This document shows positions 10,526-22,178 of a DNA stretch of 64,000 bases, in pieces. Source of the stretch: Dactylis glomerata. Taxonomy: Eukaryota > Streptophyta > Magnoliopsida > Poales > Poaceae. The stretch spans positions 1 through 64,000 of the forward strand of contig QXEO01000243.1 in assembly GCA_007115705.1 (NCBI GenBank). Reading direction: 5' to 3'. A program made the translations under genes and the position numbers. The first letter of the stretch is position 1, and every line of letters starts with the position of its first letter. The notes below the pieces were generated by a model. That model made no database searches. It saw nothing but the letters and a program-made list of their open reading frames with translations, and was not told the origin of the DNA.

Positions 10526-10814
10526 TGCATCTTCTGGTAACTATTTATTTATCATATACGCGAGATACGGCTGCATCCAGGTTTCTTCTATCATCATGAC
10601 TTTCCTCAAGTTTCGGCGCAGCCCCGAGCCTGCTGCAGTAGTCGAACTTTTGATACTTTTTATTGATCTTTCCACTATTTCCTCTCAGAATACTCCAGAT
10701 GGTACGGGTAGACACTGGGATCCGATATTTGCTAAGTTGTCGGCTTCTTCATTGTTGTTTCTACTGATGTGCGAGACTTCGCACTAGTAGGAAAACCCTT
10801 ATAGGTGGGATGCA

Positions 10815-11132
10815 ATTCTGTGGCGCACTAGCCAGCAGTGCGCCACAGAAATTATTTCTGTGGCGCACCAAACCAGGTGCGCCACAGAAATATGTCCATT
10901 TCTGTGGCGCACCAAAAGACCATGCGCCACAGAAATAGGGTGGGACCCACACCCTATCAGCCCCAATCATTGGTTCCTCTATTTCTGTGGCGCATCAGGC
11001 CCAGTGCGCCACAGAATTAGAGCATTCTGTGGCGCACCAAAAACCAGTGCGCCACAGAATTCAGGTAATTCTGTGGCGCACTGGCCCTGGTGAGCATTCT
11101 GTGGCGCACCAAGACCAGTTGCGACACAGAAT
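10815..11132. repeat. Left subterminal repeats of the CACTA
   Basis: About a dozen copies of TTCTGTGGCGCA or its complement alternate in orientation with short spacers, forming a chain of small inverted repeats. In En/Spm such subterminal repeats bind the element's DNA-binding protein. The last units are degenerate (TTGCGACACAGAA near 11119). Confidence 0.85.
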
Positions 11133-11546
11133 TAGCTCGTCCCACCCCCCAGTGGGTCGCCTTTTTAGTCTTTTAAAAAAATAAAAGAAAATGATAAAAG
11201 GTTTGAAAAAAATTCAAAAAATGAGATTTAGTTATGTTATGTGATCTAGTAAGTAAGAAAATAATAAAAATGAATTTTGATATTTTTTTACCAAAAAACT
11301 TTATGTCTCGGTAAACGGCCATAACTTTTGCATACGAAGTCGGATTAAAAAGTTTTTTATATGAAAAAGTATCTACACGAAAAGTTACATCCGATTTCAA
11401 CGACCCAATAGTCGTTTCGACAAATTTTAGAATCTCAAAATTCAAAAGGGAAAATAGGACTTTTTCGCACTTTTATATGTTAATGTGTGTTAAAAAATTT
11501 TATTTGTTAGATTAAAATTTATATTGGATTAAACTTTTGGATTAGT

Positions 11547-12205
11547 TATATACACACATATAGCACACATGCAGATATATACACACATACATATACCACA
11601 CAAATACACACATGCAGATATATACACACAGATACACACACATATACACATATGCAGATATATACACACATATACACACACATATACACACATACACACA
11701 CATATATGCACACATACACACACATACACACATATATACACACATATACGCAAATATACGCACATATACAAACACATACATATACATATACGCACACATA
11801 CACACATATATATGCACATATATGCACATATATGCACATATATGCACATATACGCACATATACACACATGATTATGCACACATGTATACAGATACATACA
11901 CATACACATATATACACAGATATACACACATATATACATATACGCGGACATACATACCATATACGCACAAATACACGGACATACACACACTATACGCACA
12001 TATACGTACATTACACAATATATATGCACACATACATACATATACACACACATACACACATGTACACACATATACGCACCATATACACACACATATACGC
12101 ACAATACGCAGACATACATACACATATACACACATATACATAATATATATACATATATACACACATACACACACATATACACACATATACTTACATACCA
12201 CACAA
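11547..12205. repeat. CA/TA-rich microsatellite array inside the CACTA
   Basis: About 660 bp of ACACATAC-type and TATATGCACA-type units, with a regular 10-bp TATATGCACA stretch around 11808-11850. Long open frames of Tyr, Thr, His, Val and Cys are by-products of the repeat and are not genes. Confidence 0.95.
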
Positions 12206-12290
12206 GCACACATAGGCTTTAAGAGGATGATATGATAGTAATATCAATAAGAACTTGGGTAGGTTAGGAATAGCTCATGCACATAGAATG

Positions 12291-12349
12291 GAGAAGTTAA
12301 GCGTGCTTAGCCCGGAGTAGTCTAAAGATGGTGACCTAGCGGGAAGTCA
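12291..12349 (+). ncRNA. 5S-rRNA-like segment inside the CACTA
   Basis: GAAGTTAAGCGTGCTT (12293-12308) equals the plant 5S rRNA A-box region. GGAGTAGT, GATGGTGACCT and GGGAAGTC follow in the order and approximate spacing of the 5S intermediate element, C-box and 3' part. Roughly nt 45-105 of 5S rRNA is represented. The 5' third and true 3' end are not recognisable, so it is not a functional rRNA gene. It may be a relic or a retained internal RNA polymerase III promoter. Comparison is to the known plant 5S sequence from memory, so an alignment is needed. Confidence 0.7.
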
Positions 12350-12488
12350 AGAAATTCGGTGTGATTTGAATATGTTCCTCATGTGATAAAATCCTAAAAA
12401 ATTGAAATAAAATAGTTTTTTCACATTATTTCGATTTTTATGATTTTCAAAAAATAATAATATTTTTTTATTTTTAAATTTTTGAATT

Positions 12489-12696
12489 TTCTGTGGCGCA
12501 CCTATTTCTGTGGCGCACCTAGTACTCATGCGCCACAGAATGCCTTATTTCTGTGGCGCATATGAACTGGTGCGCCACAGAATGCTTATTTTTGTGGCGC
12601 ATGTACTGGTGCGCCACAGAATGCTTATTTTTGTGGCGAAGATTCTGTGGAGCACCACCCATGCGCCACAGAATACATATATTGGTGCGCCACAGA
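12489..12696. repeat. Right subterminal repeats of the CACTA
   Basis: About ten copies or variants of TTCTGTGGCGCA and its complement, partly degenerate (TTTTGTGGCGAAG near 12631). They mirror the left subterminal block. Confidence 0.85.
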
Positions 12697-13178
12697 TGAG
12701 GTTTTCCCTACTAGTGTCGCATCCATCAAATGTTCCTTCGAGATAGTGATATAAGTTCTTGTAGGCCATCATGTTGTCATTGATTGTGTCGCATCTATTC
12801 ATAACTTGTTGGACGACAAGGTTTGAATCCCCAAATATTTTTAGTCGAGTTGCTCCACATGCTTTGGCCATCTTCATTCCATGTAGCAGAGCCTCGTATT
12901 CTGCTTCATTGTTAGAAGCCTGCGGAAAAACTCATCCTTAAGATGTACTTTAATTTGTCGCCATGCGGCGATATCAAGATTACTCCCGCGCCTGCGCCTT
13001 GTACTCTCTTAGAACCGTCGAAGTACATTGTCCAGACACTCGATAGATTCTGGCGGTCCCGTGCTCTGCAGCTCCAACCATTCTGCTGTGAAATCTGGCA
13101 AGATTTGTGACTTGATTGCCTTCCTTTTTTCATACGTGATGTCCATGGGAGATAATTCGATTCCCCACAAAGAGACAC

Positions 13179-14466
13179 GTCCTGTTGCTGAAGGATTGTT
13201 TAATATGTTCGATAGTGGCGCTTCATTGACCACTATAATTGGGTGAACCGCAAAGTACTGTCGCAATTTTCGTGCAGTTGTAAAAACACTATATGCGAGC
13301 TTTTGATAATGCGGGGTACCTCTATTTGTCGGGGATAGCACTTCACTGATGAAATATACCGGCCTCTGGACGTCGTGGGCTTTTCCTTTTTCACTTCTTT
13401 CGACTAACAATACTGTACTCACACATGATGAGTTGCGGCGATGTAGAGTAGTAGTGGTTCTTTTTCTTTTGGTGCGACCAGCACTGGTGGCGTGGAAAGC
13501 ACTTTTTTCAGCCTGTGCAAAACGCGCGTCTGCTTCTTCTGTCCATTCAAATTTATCATCTGTGACTTCTTCATAAGTGCATAGAAAGGAGTGCCTTTTC
13601 TCCCAATCGAGCAACAAAACGACTTAATGCCGCGACGCGTTCCTGCAAGTTTTCTGACGTCGTGTAGTTTCGGGTTGTTCCCATTGTTTAAAATTGCTTG
13701 AATCTTCTCTGGGTTCGCCTCTATTCCTCGTGCTGATACCAGGAACCCCAAAAGTTGTCCTGTGATACGCTGAAGGAACATTTTGTCGGGTTAAGCTTAA
13801 GCTTGTACCTGCTCAGGTTGTCGAAGGTTTCTGCCAAGTCGCTTATTAGAGATTGCTCCTCTCTTGTAGTGATGACCACATCATCAATGTAGACTTGGAT
13901 GTTGTGTCCTATTTGGCTCCCGAGGCAGTTTTGCATCATTCGTTGATAAGTTGCTCCTGCATTTTTTAGGCCGAACGGCATTACTTGGTAGCAAAACACT
14001 CCGTACGGGTGATGAAGGCCAGCTTTTCTTCGTCTTCTTTCTTTAGTTTGATCTGGTTGTAACCAGAATATGCGTCTAGAAAAGAAAGCCTTGCGCATCC
14101 GCTGTTGAATCAATTATCTGATCGATGCGGGGTAGAGGGAAGGGAACCTTTGGACAAGTTTGTTGAGAGATGTGTATTCGACACATACTCTTTGTACGTC
14201 TGTGTTCTTCTTGGGTACGATAACTGGGTTCGATACCCAACTCAAAGTTTTGATTTCTCTGATAATCTGGCATTTTTCAGCCTGTGCAATTCTGATGCTA
14301 TCGCCTTTCTTTTAGGTTCATCAAATCGTCGTAGTGATTGCTTGACTGGCTTTGCCTTGGGATCTACATTTAACGCGTGCTCGACGAGTTCCCTGGGAAC
14401 CCCTGGCATGTCCGATGGACACCAAGTGAAGATTTCCCAGTGCTCACGGAGGAACTCGACGAGCAC
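13179..14466 (-). pseudogene. Element B reverse transcriptase and first RNase H, decayed
   Basis: On the minus strand from 14466: VEHALNVDPKAKPVKQ (start of RT), then FCYQVMPFGLKNAGATYQR and VYIDDVVITT (YIDD active site, near 13880), and KLNPTKCSF. The connection and RNase H follow (RPVYFISEVLSP, YQKLAYSVFTTARKLRQYF, 13009-13617). This order and the FGLKNAGATYQR motif define a Ty3/gypsy RT. At least four frame changes make it inactive. Confidence 0.88.
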
Positions 14467-15087
14467 GCTTTCCTATGCGGGATCCAAGTTCACCGCAATT
14501 GATGTCGTCTTGTTTGGATCTGTAGGGTGGACCTGGATCTTCTTCGAGTCCTGAGTTGTGTCGAAAGCCTGGTCTGGCAGGGATCGTCCAACGTCGGGTA
14601 GAACATTATGATCTGTTTCTCCTTTTAGCCTCTCATATTCTGCTGTCATGCCGAAGGTTTGCGCCATTTTATTGAATTCTCTGTCACATGTGTTGGCTAC
14701 TTCAAAGCTCCCTTGCACTGTAATTGTTCCTTTGGGTCCTGGATTTTAGCGTAAGATACGCGTAATGAGGCACTGCCATGAATTTTGCAAATGCTGGGCG
14801 CCCCAAGATTGCATGGTATTGCGACGGCCAGTCCATAACTTCAAATTCCAGCTTCTCTCTGCGGTAGTTGCTGCTACTGCCAAAGCAGATGTCGAGTTTA
14901 TTCTTCCCAAAGGGTAGTTTGCGGCTCCTGGTACTATTCCATGGAAGGAGCAGTCTGTTGGCTTCAAACTCGACAGCGAGATACGCATTGCCTTCAGGGT
15001 TCTAGCACATATCAGGTTGATGCCACTCCCTGCGTCCATAAATACTCTTCCGATGTCGTACCCTCCTATTTGTGCCTTTAAAACCAT
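14467..15087 (-). pseudogene. Element B protease region, decayed
   Basis: The minus-strand frame 14746-15087 has VFMDAGSGINLI, the retropepsin D-[S/T/A]-G signature with Ala at the second position. KPTDCSFHGIVPG follows. The rest (14473-14718) is the linker to RT. Confidence 0.75.
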
Positions 15088-15819
15088 AGGCGAGGGGCCT
15101 GCCTGGGAACTTTCCTTGGGTGGTCTGCTCTACTGAACTTAACTGGTTGATTTGACCACCGCAAGTACTTTGTAGTAGCTGGTGGTGACGATATCGCTAG
15201 GTTTACTTGCCTGGATATGCTCTTTCGCTCTTTCTTCGACTTAGGCACCGGTTGAATCATGGCTGATATGTAAACTTTTGACTCTAGGTGCCTTGCTAGC
15301 CTTTGCATTTGATATCCTTGAGTTGTGTGTTTCTCTTCTTGCCATCCTCCTTGGTTTGAACCCATGGCGCTTTGTAGCCTTAGGAACATTCTGCAATCCT
15401 TCATCTGGTGATTTGAGACTCTTTTCCCATCAAGATATGCGTAGTGGATTCGACAAGGTCCGTATAACATATCCTCGGCCGAAGGACCGGAGTATCTCGA
15501 TTTTTCTACTCCTTTTTGCCTGAAACCTCCTGTTTACATATCCTTCCTCTTCTTCTGTTGCGTAGCCCGCGGCTACCTGATTTCGCCTTCCTTGGTTATC
15601 CCTACTGCGGTGTCGTCTCCTCTGTCTGCTTATTCTATCGACTTCTGGTGAACATCCTCTTTTGTTATTATATGCGTCCTCTCCATCAGCAAATTTGTTG
15701 GCTTCTTCCATTAGCTCGGCTACTGTCGTAGGTCTTGTTTCTTCCTATTTCTTCCACGAGATCTGAGCGACGAAGTCCGGCCAAAAAAGCATCTATTGCT
15801 CGTTCGTCAGAGACATCCT
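15088..15819 (-). pseudogene. Element B gag C-terminal part, truncated at E1
   Basis: Minus-strand frames give charged Arg/Glu-rich sequence (15430-15711), then GPCRIHYAYLDGKRVSNHQM with a following KDC, the Cys/His block of Tat gag. The N-terminal gag and the 5' LTR are absent because E1 starts at 15820. Confidence 0.7.
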
Positions 15820-17333
15820 TGATACGTCCATTTTGCATCACTATTTTGTATCATAATTTACTATTATTCATTGATATATTTCATATTTAGATATAATACT
15901 TATGTTATTTCCTTTGTTTTCACATGTTTGATGATCTTTGGAGGAGTTGCTGCCGGAGTCAGGATTCTGCTGGAAAAAGGACCATCAAGGGACCATATTT
16001 GAAGATCAGGAAAATTACAGAAAAATACCAGGAAATTATATTTTCCAAGAAGACTCAGGAAGCCAGAAGGAGGAGTTGAGAGGAGCCAGGAGGGGCCCAC
16101 ATGCCAGGGTGGCGCGGCCAGACCCCTGGCCGCGCCAGCCCTGTGCGAGGCCGCCCTGGCCCACCTCTGGTCTCGCCCCTGCGCGTACTTCATCATCCCC
16201 GAAAACCTAAGTCAAGGGGGGGCTCAGAGTTAGACACCGCCGCCTCTGCAGGGCGGAAAACACCAGAGAGAGAAAAGCTCTCCGGCAGGCAGAAATCTGC
16301 TGGGGAAATTCCTTCCCGGAGAGGGGAGATCGTCGCCATCGTCATCACCATCGCACCGAACTTCATCGGGATCATCATCATCATCATCATCATCTCCATC
16401 ACCAGCACCTTCATATCCACCATCACCATGCCATCCCACTGTAACATCTTGAGTTGGATCTTGTTATATTCATAGGGGAAACTTTTCCGGTGTTGATTAC
16501 TCTTGTAGTTGATGCTATTGAGTGGAACCGTTGAATTAAGGTTTATGTTCAGATTGTTATTTACCATTATTTCACCTCTGATCATGATCCATATGATGTC
16601 TTGTGAGTAGTTCGTTTAGTTCTTGAGGACATGGGAGAAGTCAAGATGTTAGTAGTGAATTATTGTTGAGAAATATTTAATGGTTTGATATTGTTGTGGT
16701 GCTATTTCACTAGTGGTGTCATGTGAACATCGACTACATGATACTTCACCATTTATGGGCCTAGTGAGATGCATTGTGTATTTGGCTACCGATTGTGGGG
16801 TTGCTGGAGTGACAGAAACCTAAACCTCCGTTGGAAACCATTGCACCAGGGAGCGTAGGAACTTAGAGTTTAAGGCTGTGGTTAGATTTATCTTAATTAC
16901 TTTCTTGTATTTGCGGATGCTTGCAAGGGGTATAATCACAAGTGTGTATTTATCCTAGTAAGGGTAGTGCGCTAGCACAGGTTCACCCCCATAACACCTA
17001 TCAAACCAATAAAGGCTATTGGCTTTATGAAGCGAAAGCTCTTGACAGAAACTCCCGTGTGTCCTCGAGAATGTTTGGTTATTATAAGTACACAACTGGC
17101 TTGTCCTTTGCTGAAGAAAGGATTGGGCCACTTGCTGCAATTGTTACTACTGTCTTTTATTTACTCGCACTTTATTTACTCGTGTTACCAAATACCCCTG
17201 AAAACCTATTTGCTAGTATTTACAGTGATTCCTTGATCAAAACCGCTCATCAACACCTTCTGATCCTCGTTGGGTTCGACACTCTTATTTATCGAAAGTA
17301 CTATGATACACCCCCTATACTTGTGGGTCATCA
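15820..17333 (+). mobile_element. 5' LTR of E1
   Basis: TGATACGTCC to GGGTCATCA, 1,514 bp. It holds the GC-rich palindrome GGCGCGGCCA...TGGCCGCGCC (16111-16136) and an expanded ATC/TCA triplet tract near 16366-16392 that is shorter in the 3' LTR. Divergence from the 3' LTR looks like 3-4% in the first 600 bp by eye. Confidence 0.95.
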
Positions 17334-17344
17334 AGACTATTTTC

Positions 17345-17362
17345 TGGCGCCGTTGCCGGGGA
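17345..17362 (+). promoter_or_regulatory. Primer binding site of E1 (tRNA-Asp)
   Basis: TGGCGCCGTTGCCGGGGA, 11 nt after the LTR, complementary to the 3' end of plant tRNA-Asp. The same site occurs in E2 and E3. Confidence 0.88.
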
Positions 17363-17453
17363 GTGTAGCGCTATTGAAGAGTGAAATTGGTAAAGGTAAC
17401 CGTCACTGTGAGTATCGTTTTTATTTTATATGTTATTTTTATTTTACTCTGCT

Positions 17454-20400
17454 ATGGAGAACTCTCCATTTGGTTTCCTATTTGGAAACACATCTACTAC
17501 TACTGCTGCACATGTGGATGAACCACCACCACCGCCTGCTGAAATTGATCCTTTTAAGATACCTATGAAAATTGTTGGGCGTATTATGGATAACTGGTAT
17601 TCAGGTGATGGAACTGTCCATCCGGGTGATCACTTATTATTTATACATGAATTATGTGAGTTGTTCAGATGTGCAGGTATTTCACCAAGCCAGGTCAAGA
17701 AGAAACTATTCTCATTATCATTGAAAGGCAAAGCTGAAGAGTGGTATCGACTACTCCAAGATGGTCCATCTATGGCATGGGAGGATATTGTACCTCTCTT
17801 TTATTCCAAGTTTTATCCTCCAAGTGAAATTCATAAAGATCGTAACCGAATATATAATTTCTGGCCTCATGATGGAGAGAGTATTGCCCAAGCGTGGGGG
17901 AGATTGAAGTTACTAATACTCAAATGCGCCATTCATGAGCTCCCCAATAATATTGTTATTGATAATTTTTATGTGCGGCTTACTCTTCCTGATAAGGATT
18001 ATTTGGATGCTTCTTGCTTTGGATCATTTACTCATATGAAAGAAGATGCTAAGTGGAAACTTCTTGACCGTATACAAGAGAATGCTGAAGGATGGGAAAA
18101 CGACAAAGGTAGCAAGTCAGGTATAAACTATGATTATGAATGCATTAAATCTTTTATGGGGACCGATGACTTTCATAGTGTTAGCGCTGCTTATGGTCTT
18201 GATTCACAAATTCTTGCTAATTGTCTTAAGGCCTTTGCCTCTTATATTGATGTTCCAAAGAAAGATTGGAACAAATATCATGTGCCTTATAAAGATTCTA
18301 TTAGTCATATACATGCTGCAGCTACTGAAGTTTGTACTATTGATAGCATTGTGCCTGAACCTTATTTTGAGAAGACACCTTTCCCTGCTAAGGTAAAAAA
18401 GTATTCTACTTTGGTAAGTGTGTCTAATAAAAGTACTAAGAAAGCTGCAGAACCTGATGAGCAAATTACTATTAAGTCTCCTGTAGCTATATTGAAGGAT
18501 CTTGTTACTAAAGATGTAGGGGATGAATATATTCTTTTTTGTGAAGATGCTTCTAACATTCTCTCACATCCTAAAAAGCATAGGAAAACAAGTGTTCCGG
18601 TTATTTCTGTCAGGATTGGAGATCATTGCTATTATGGTTTATGTGATATTGGTGCTAGTGCAAGTGCTATTCCCTTAGATCTTTACAAAGAAATCATGCA
18701 CGAGATTGGCGCTTGTGAACTTGAAGATATTGATGTGGTTGTTCAGCTTGCTAACAGAGAGACTATTTGGCCTCTTGGTATTGTTCGAGATGTGGAAGTT
18801 CTTTGTGGTAAGACTAAATACCCTACTGATTTTCTAGTACTTGGTAAGGAGGCTAGTAAAACTTGCCCTATTATTTTTGGTAGATCATTTTTGAATACCT
18901 GTGGCACCGTGATAGATTGTAAGAAGGAGAAATTTTTTACTAAGTTCAATGGGGAGTCTTATGAGTTTAATTTTTCCAAGTTTACTAAGACTTCTTATGA
19001 AAATGATACGCCTAATGAAAATTTTCGAGTTGAACAGCTTGCTTCTATTGCTCTTGCTCCTAATAATGCCTTGCAGCAATTCATGGAAGATCACGAAAGT
19101 GATGTTTTTAGCAAGGAAAGAGAAGAGATTGACGATATTCTTCTTCGTCAACCACCATTAATCAAGCATAATCTACCTGTGGAGGATCTTGGTACCACTT
19201 TGCCACCAAAGGAAGATCCTGTGTTTGAATTAAAACCTTTGCCTGATAATCTTAAATATGCTTACATAGATGATAAGAAAATATATCCTGTTATTATTAG
19301 CTCTAAACTTTCAGGAAAGGAAGAAGAAAGATTATTGGAGATATTGAGGAAACACCGAGGAGCTATGGGATATACTCTTGATGATTTAAAAGGGATTTCT
19401 CCCACTTTATGTCAGCATGCCATTAATATGGAGAAAGACGCGAAGCCAGTCGTGGAGCATCAACGCCGCCTAATTCCCAAGATGAAGGATGTGGTAAGAA
19501 ATGAGGTATTAAAACTCCTTGATGCTGGTATTATTTATCCTATTGCTGATAGTAGATGGGTTAGTCATGTTCATTGTGTTCCTAAGAAAGGAGGTATGAC
19601 TGTTGTGCCCAATGAGAATAACGAGCTTATTCCTCAAAGGGTAGTAGTTGGTTATAGAATGTGCATTGATTATAGAAAGGTAAACAAAGTTACTAAGAAA
19701 GATCATTACCCTTTACCGTTTATAGATCAGATGTTAGAAAGGTTGTCTAAGAATACTCATTTTTGTTTCCTTGATGGTTATTCTGGTTTTTCTCAAATTG
19801 CTGTTAAGAAGGATGATCAAGAGAAAACCACTTTTACTTGTCCTTATGGAACTTATGCTTATAGACGTATGCCATTTGGTTTATGCAATGCTCCTGCTAC
19901 TTTTCAAAGATGCATGTCTGCTATTTTTCATGGCTTTTGTGAAAAAATTGTGAAGGTCTTCATGGACGATTTCTCCGTCTATGGAACTTCTTTTGATAAT
20001 TGTTTGCACAACCTTGATAAAGTTTTGCAGAGGTGTGAAGAAACTAACCTTGTTCTTAATTGGGAGAAATGCCACTTTATGGTAAATGAAGGAATTGTCC
20101 TTGGACATAAAATTTCTGAAAGAGGTATTGAAGTTGACAGAGCGAAAGTGGAGGCAATTGAGAAAATGCCCTGTCCCAGAGATGTTAAAGGTATTCGTAG
20201 TATTCTTGGTCATGCTGGTTTCTATAGGAGGTTTATTAAAGATTTCTCTAAGATTTCAAAACCTCTTACTAATCTTCTTCAAAAATATATACCATTTGTC
20301 TTTGATGATGATTGTAAGGGAGCTTTTGAAACTCTTAAGAAGGCTTTAACTACTGCTCCTATTGTTCAACCACCTGATTGGAATTTACCTTTTGAAATTA

Positions 20401-22178
20401 TATGTGATGCTAATGATTTTGCTGTTGGTGCTGTTCTTGGATAGCGCGTTGATAATAAGTTGAATGTTATTCATTATGCTAGTAAGACTCTTGATGCTGC
20501 TCAAAAGAATTATGCTACTACTGAGAAAGAGTTTCTTGCTGTTGTTTTTGCATGTGATAAGTTTAGATCTTACATTGTTGATTCTAAAGTTACTATTCAT
20601 ACTGATCACGCAGCTATTAGATATCTTATGACTAAGAAGGATGCTAAGCCTAGGCTTATTAGATGGGTGTTGCTTTTACAAGAGTTTGATTTGCATATCG
20701 TAGATAGGAAAGGTGCTGAAAATCCTGTGGCTGACAACTTGTCTAGATTGGAAAACATTTCTTTTGATCCTATTCCTGTTAACGATAGTTTTCCAAATGA
20801 ACAATTGGCTGCAATAAATGTAACTTCGCGAGACCTTCCTTGGTATGCTGATTATGCTAACTTTATTGTTTCCAAGTATTTGCCTCCGACCTTTACAGCT
20901 CAGCAAAGAAGAAAATTCTTTTATGATTTGAGGCATTACTTTTGGGATGACCCACATTTATATAAATAAGGAGTTGATGGTATTACGAGAAGATGCTTAC
21001 CGGAATATGAGCAACACGAGATATTAAGAAAATGCCATAGCAGCGCCTATGGAGGGCATCATGCTGGAGATAGAACCGCACAGAAGGTTCTACAATCAGG
21101 TTTTTATTGGCCAACTCTCTTTAAAGATGCCAGAAGGTATGTTTTATCTTGTGATGAATGTCAAAGAGTTGGTAATATTTCTAGACGCAATGAAATGCCT
21201 ATGAGTTACACTCTTGTTATTGAACCATTTGATTGTTGGGGATTTGACTTTATGGGTCCTTTTCCTCCTTCAAAAGGCTATACCCATATACTTGTTGCAG
21301 TAGATTATGTTACTAAATGGGTAGAAGCCATACCTACAAAGAGTGTCGATGGTGAGACCTCGTTAAAAATGCTTAAGGATGTTATTTTTCCTAGGTTTGG
21401 TGTGCCTGGATATCTTATGACTGACGGAGGTTCTCATTTTATTCACGGTGGTTTTAGAAAAACTCTTGCTAAATATGATGTCAATCATAGAATTGCTTCT
21501 GCTTATTATCCCCAAACTAGTGGGCAGGTAGAGCTTTCAAATAGGGAGAGCAAGTCTATCTTGCAGAAGACTGTCAATAGATCTAGGAAAAACTAGGCTA
21601 GTAAGTTAAACGATGCTTTATGGGCTTATAGAACTACTTATAAGAACCCCATGGGTATGTCTCCTTATAAGATGGTTTACGGAAAAGCGTGTCACTTGCC
21701 CTTAGAATTAGAACACAAAGCCTTTTGGGCAGTGAGAGAGCTTAATAGAGATTTTAAACTAGCTGGTAAGAAAAGGTTATTAGATTTGAGTTCTCTAGAT
21801 GAGTGGAGAAACGAAGCGTATGAGAATGCCAGGCTTTTTAAAGAGAAAGTCAAGCAATGGCATGATAAGAGAATTCTTAAGAGAGAGTTTCATGTTGGTG
21901 AGAAAGTTCTTTTGTATAGGTCTCGTCTCAGATTTTTTGCAGGAAAATTACTCTCTAAATGGGAAGGACCATACATTATTGTGGAAGTGTACCGCTCAGG
22001 TGCTATTAAGATCGCTTCATTGAAAGATGACTCTACACAAGTGGTGAATGGGCAAAGACTCAAACATTATATTTCTGGAGATTCTTATAATGAAGATGTT
22101 GATGTTATTGAAACAATTTCTCCGGAAGAATTCATCCAAGACAAATTGCAGGTACCTGCAGAGTTCATTTTCGAATAG
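17454..22178 (+). pseudogene. E1 gag-pol polyprotein, one frame with three nonsense codons
   Basis: 1,575-codon frame from ATG 17454 (MENSPFGFLFGNT). Order: gag (EWYRLLQDGPSMAWEDIV, residues about 100-190), retropepsin (LCDIGASASAIP, Asp 398), RT (CIDYRKVNKVTKKDHYPLPF; active site FMDD, residues 836-839), RNase H (TDHAAIRYL), integrase zinc finger (His 1195) and core with Asp 1265, Asp 1324 and Glu 1360 (D-x35-E between the last two). In-frame stops: TAG 20442-20444 (CAG in E2), TAA 20967-20969 (GAA in E2) and TAG 21594-21596 (TGG in E2). There are no frameshifts, so decay is recent. As it stands it would end within RNase H, and integrase could not be made. Confidence 0.95.

Larger units (their letters stand above)
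10782..12716. mobile_element. Non-autonomous CACTA (En/Spm) DNA transposon
   Basis: The left end is CACTAGTAGGAAAACC. The right end, inverted, reads CACTAGTAGGGAAAACC. The 3-bp duplication TCG lies at 10779-10781 and 12717-12719, as expected for CACTA elements. Both ends carry subterminal copies of TTCTGTGGCGCA in both orientations. The 1,935-bp interior holds a dinucleotide-rich array and a 5S-rRNA-like segment but no transposase, so it would need an enzyme in trans. Confidence 0.93.
10526..13178 (-). pseudogene. Element B second (archaeal-type) RNase H, split by a CACTA transposon
   Basis: On the minus strand 13178-12717 gives WTMYFDGSKR and AGAGVILISPHGDKL, then IFGDSNLVVQQV. These are the strand with the catalytic Asp and the GDS motif of a second RNase H. 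The domain resumes below 10782 with HISRNNNEEAD, a typical end of this domain. The 1,935-bp CACTA (10782-12716) separates the halves, and one copy of its TCG target duplication must be removed to rejoin them. A second RNase H between RNH and integrase marks the Tat lineage. Frames outside the insertion are also broken. Confidence 0.8.
6994..15819 (-). mobile_element. Ty3/gypsy retrotransposon B (Tat lineage), 3' LTR to gag, 5' end missing
   Basis: Minus-strand element read from high to low coordinates: gag remnant, protease, RT, RNase H, a second RNase H, integrase (stop at 9351), then a 3' region with an antisense gene, and the 3' LTR (7329 down to 6994). The dual RNase H and the antisense ORF after integrase are recognised Tat-lineage traits. 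The coding region is decayed by many frameshifts and interrupted by a CACTA transposon. The 5' LTR and start of gag are cut off at 15819, where E1 begins, and do not reappear to the right of E1. Confidence 0.85.

Noticed and set aside
10815..11132. Regularly spaced short repeats resembling a CRISPR array
   Set aside because: Repeats alternate in orientation, spacers vary, and they sit at both ends of a CACTA transposon in plant DNA.
11529..12235. Long open frames on both strands rich in Tyr, Val, Cys, His and Thr
   Set aside because: They are direct translations of the CA/TA microsatellite and have no codon or domain signature of a protein.
16193..16585. Antisense LTR frame of about 120-170 codons present in all E1/E2 LTR copies (also 25091-25462, 31306-31677, 40189-40704)
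   Set aside because: Recurs only because the LTRs are copies. The peptide is Met-rich low complexity from GAT/ATG triplets, varies in length, and has no domain.
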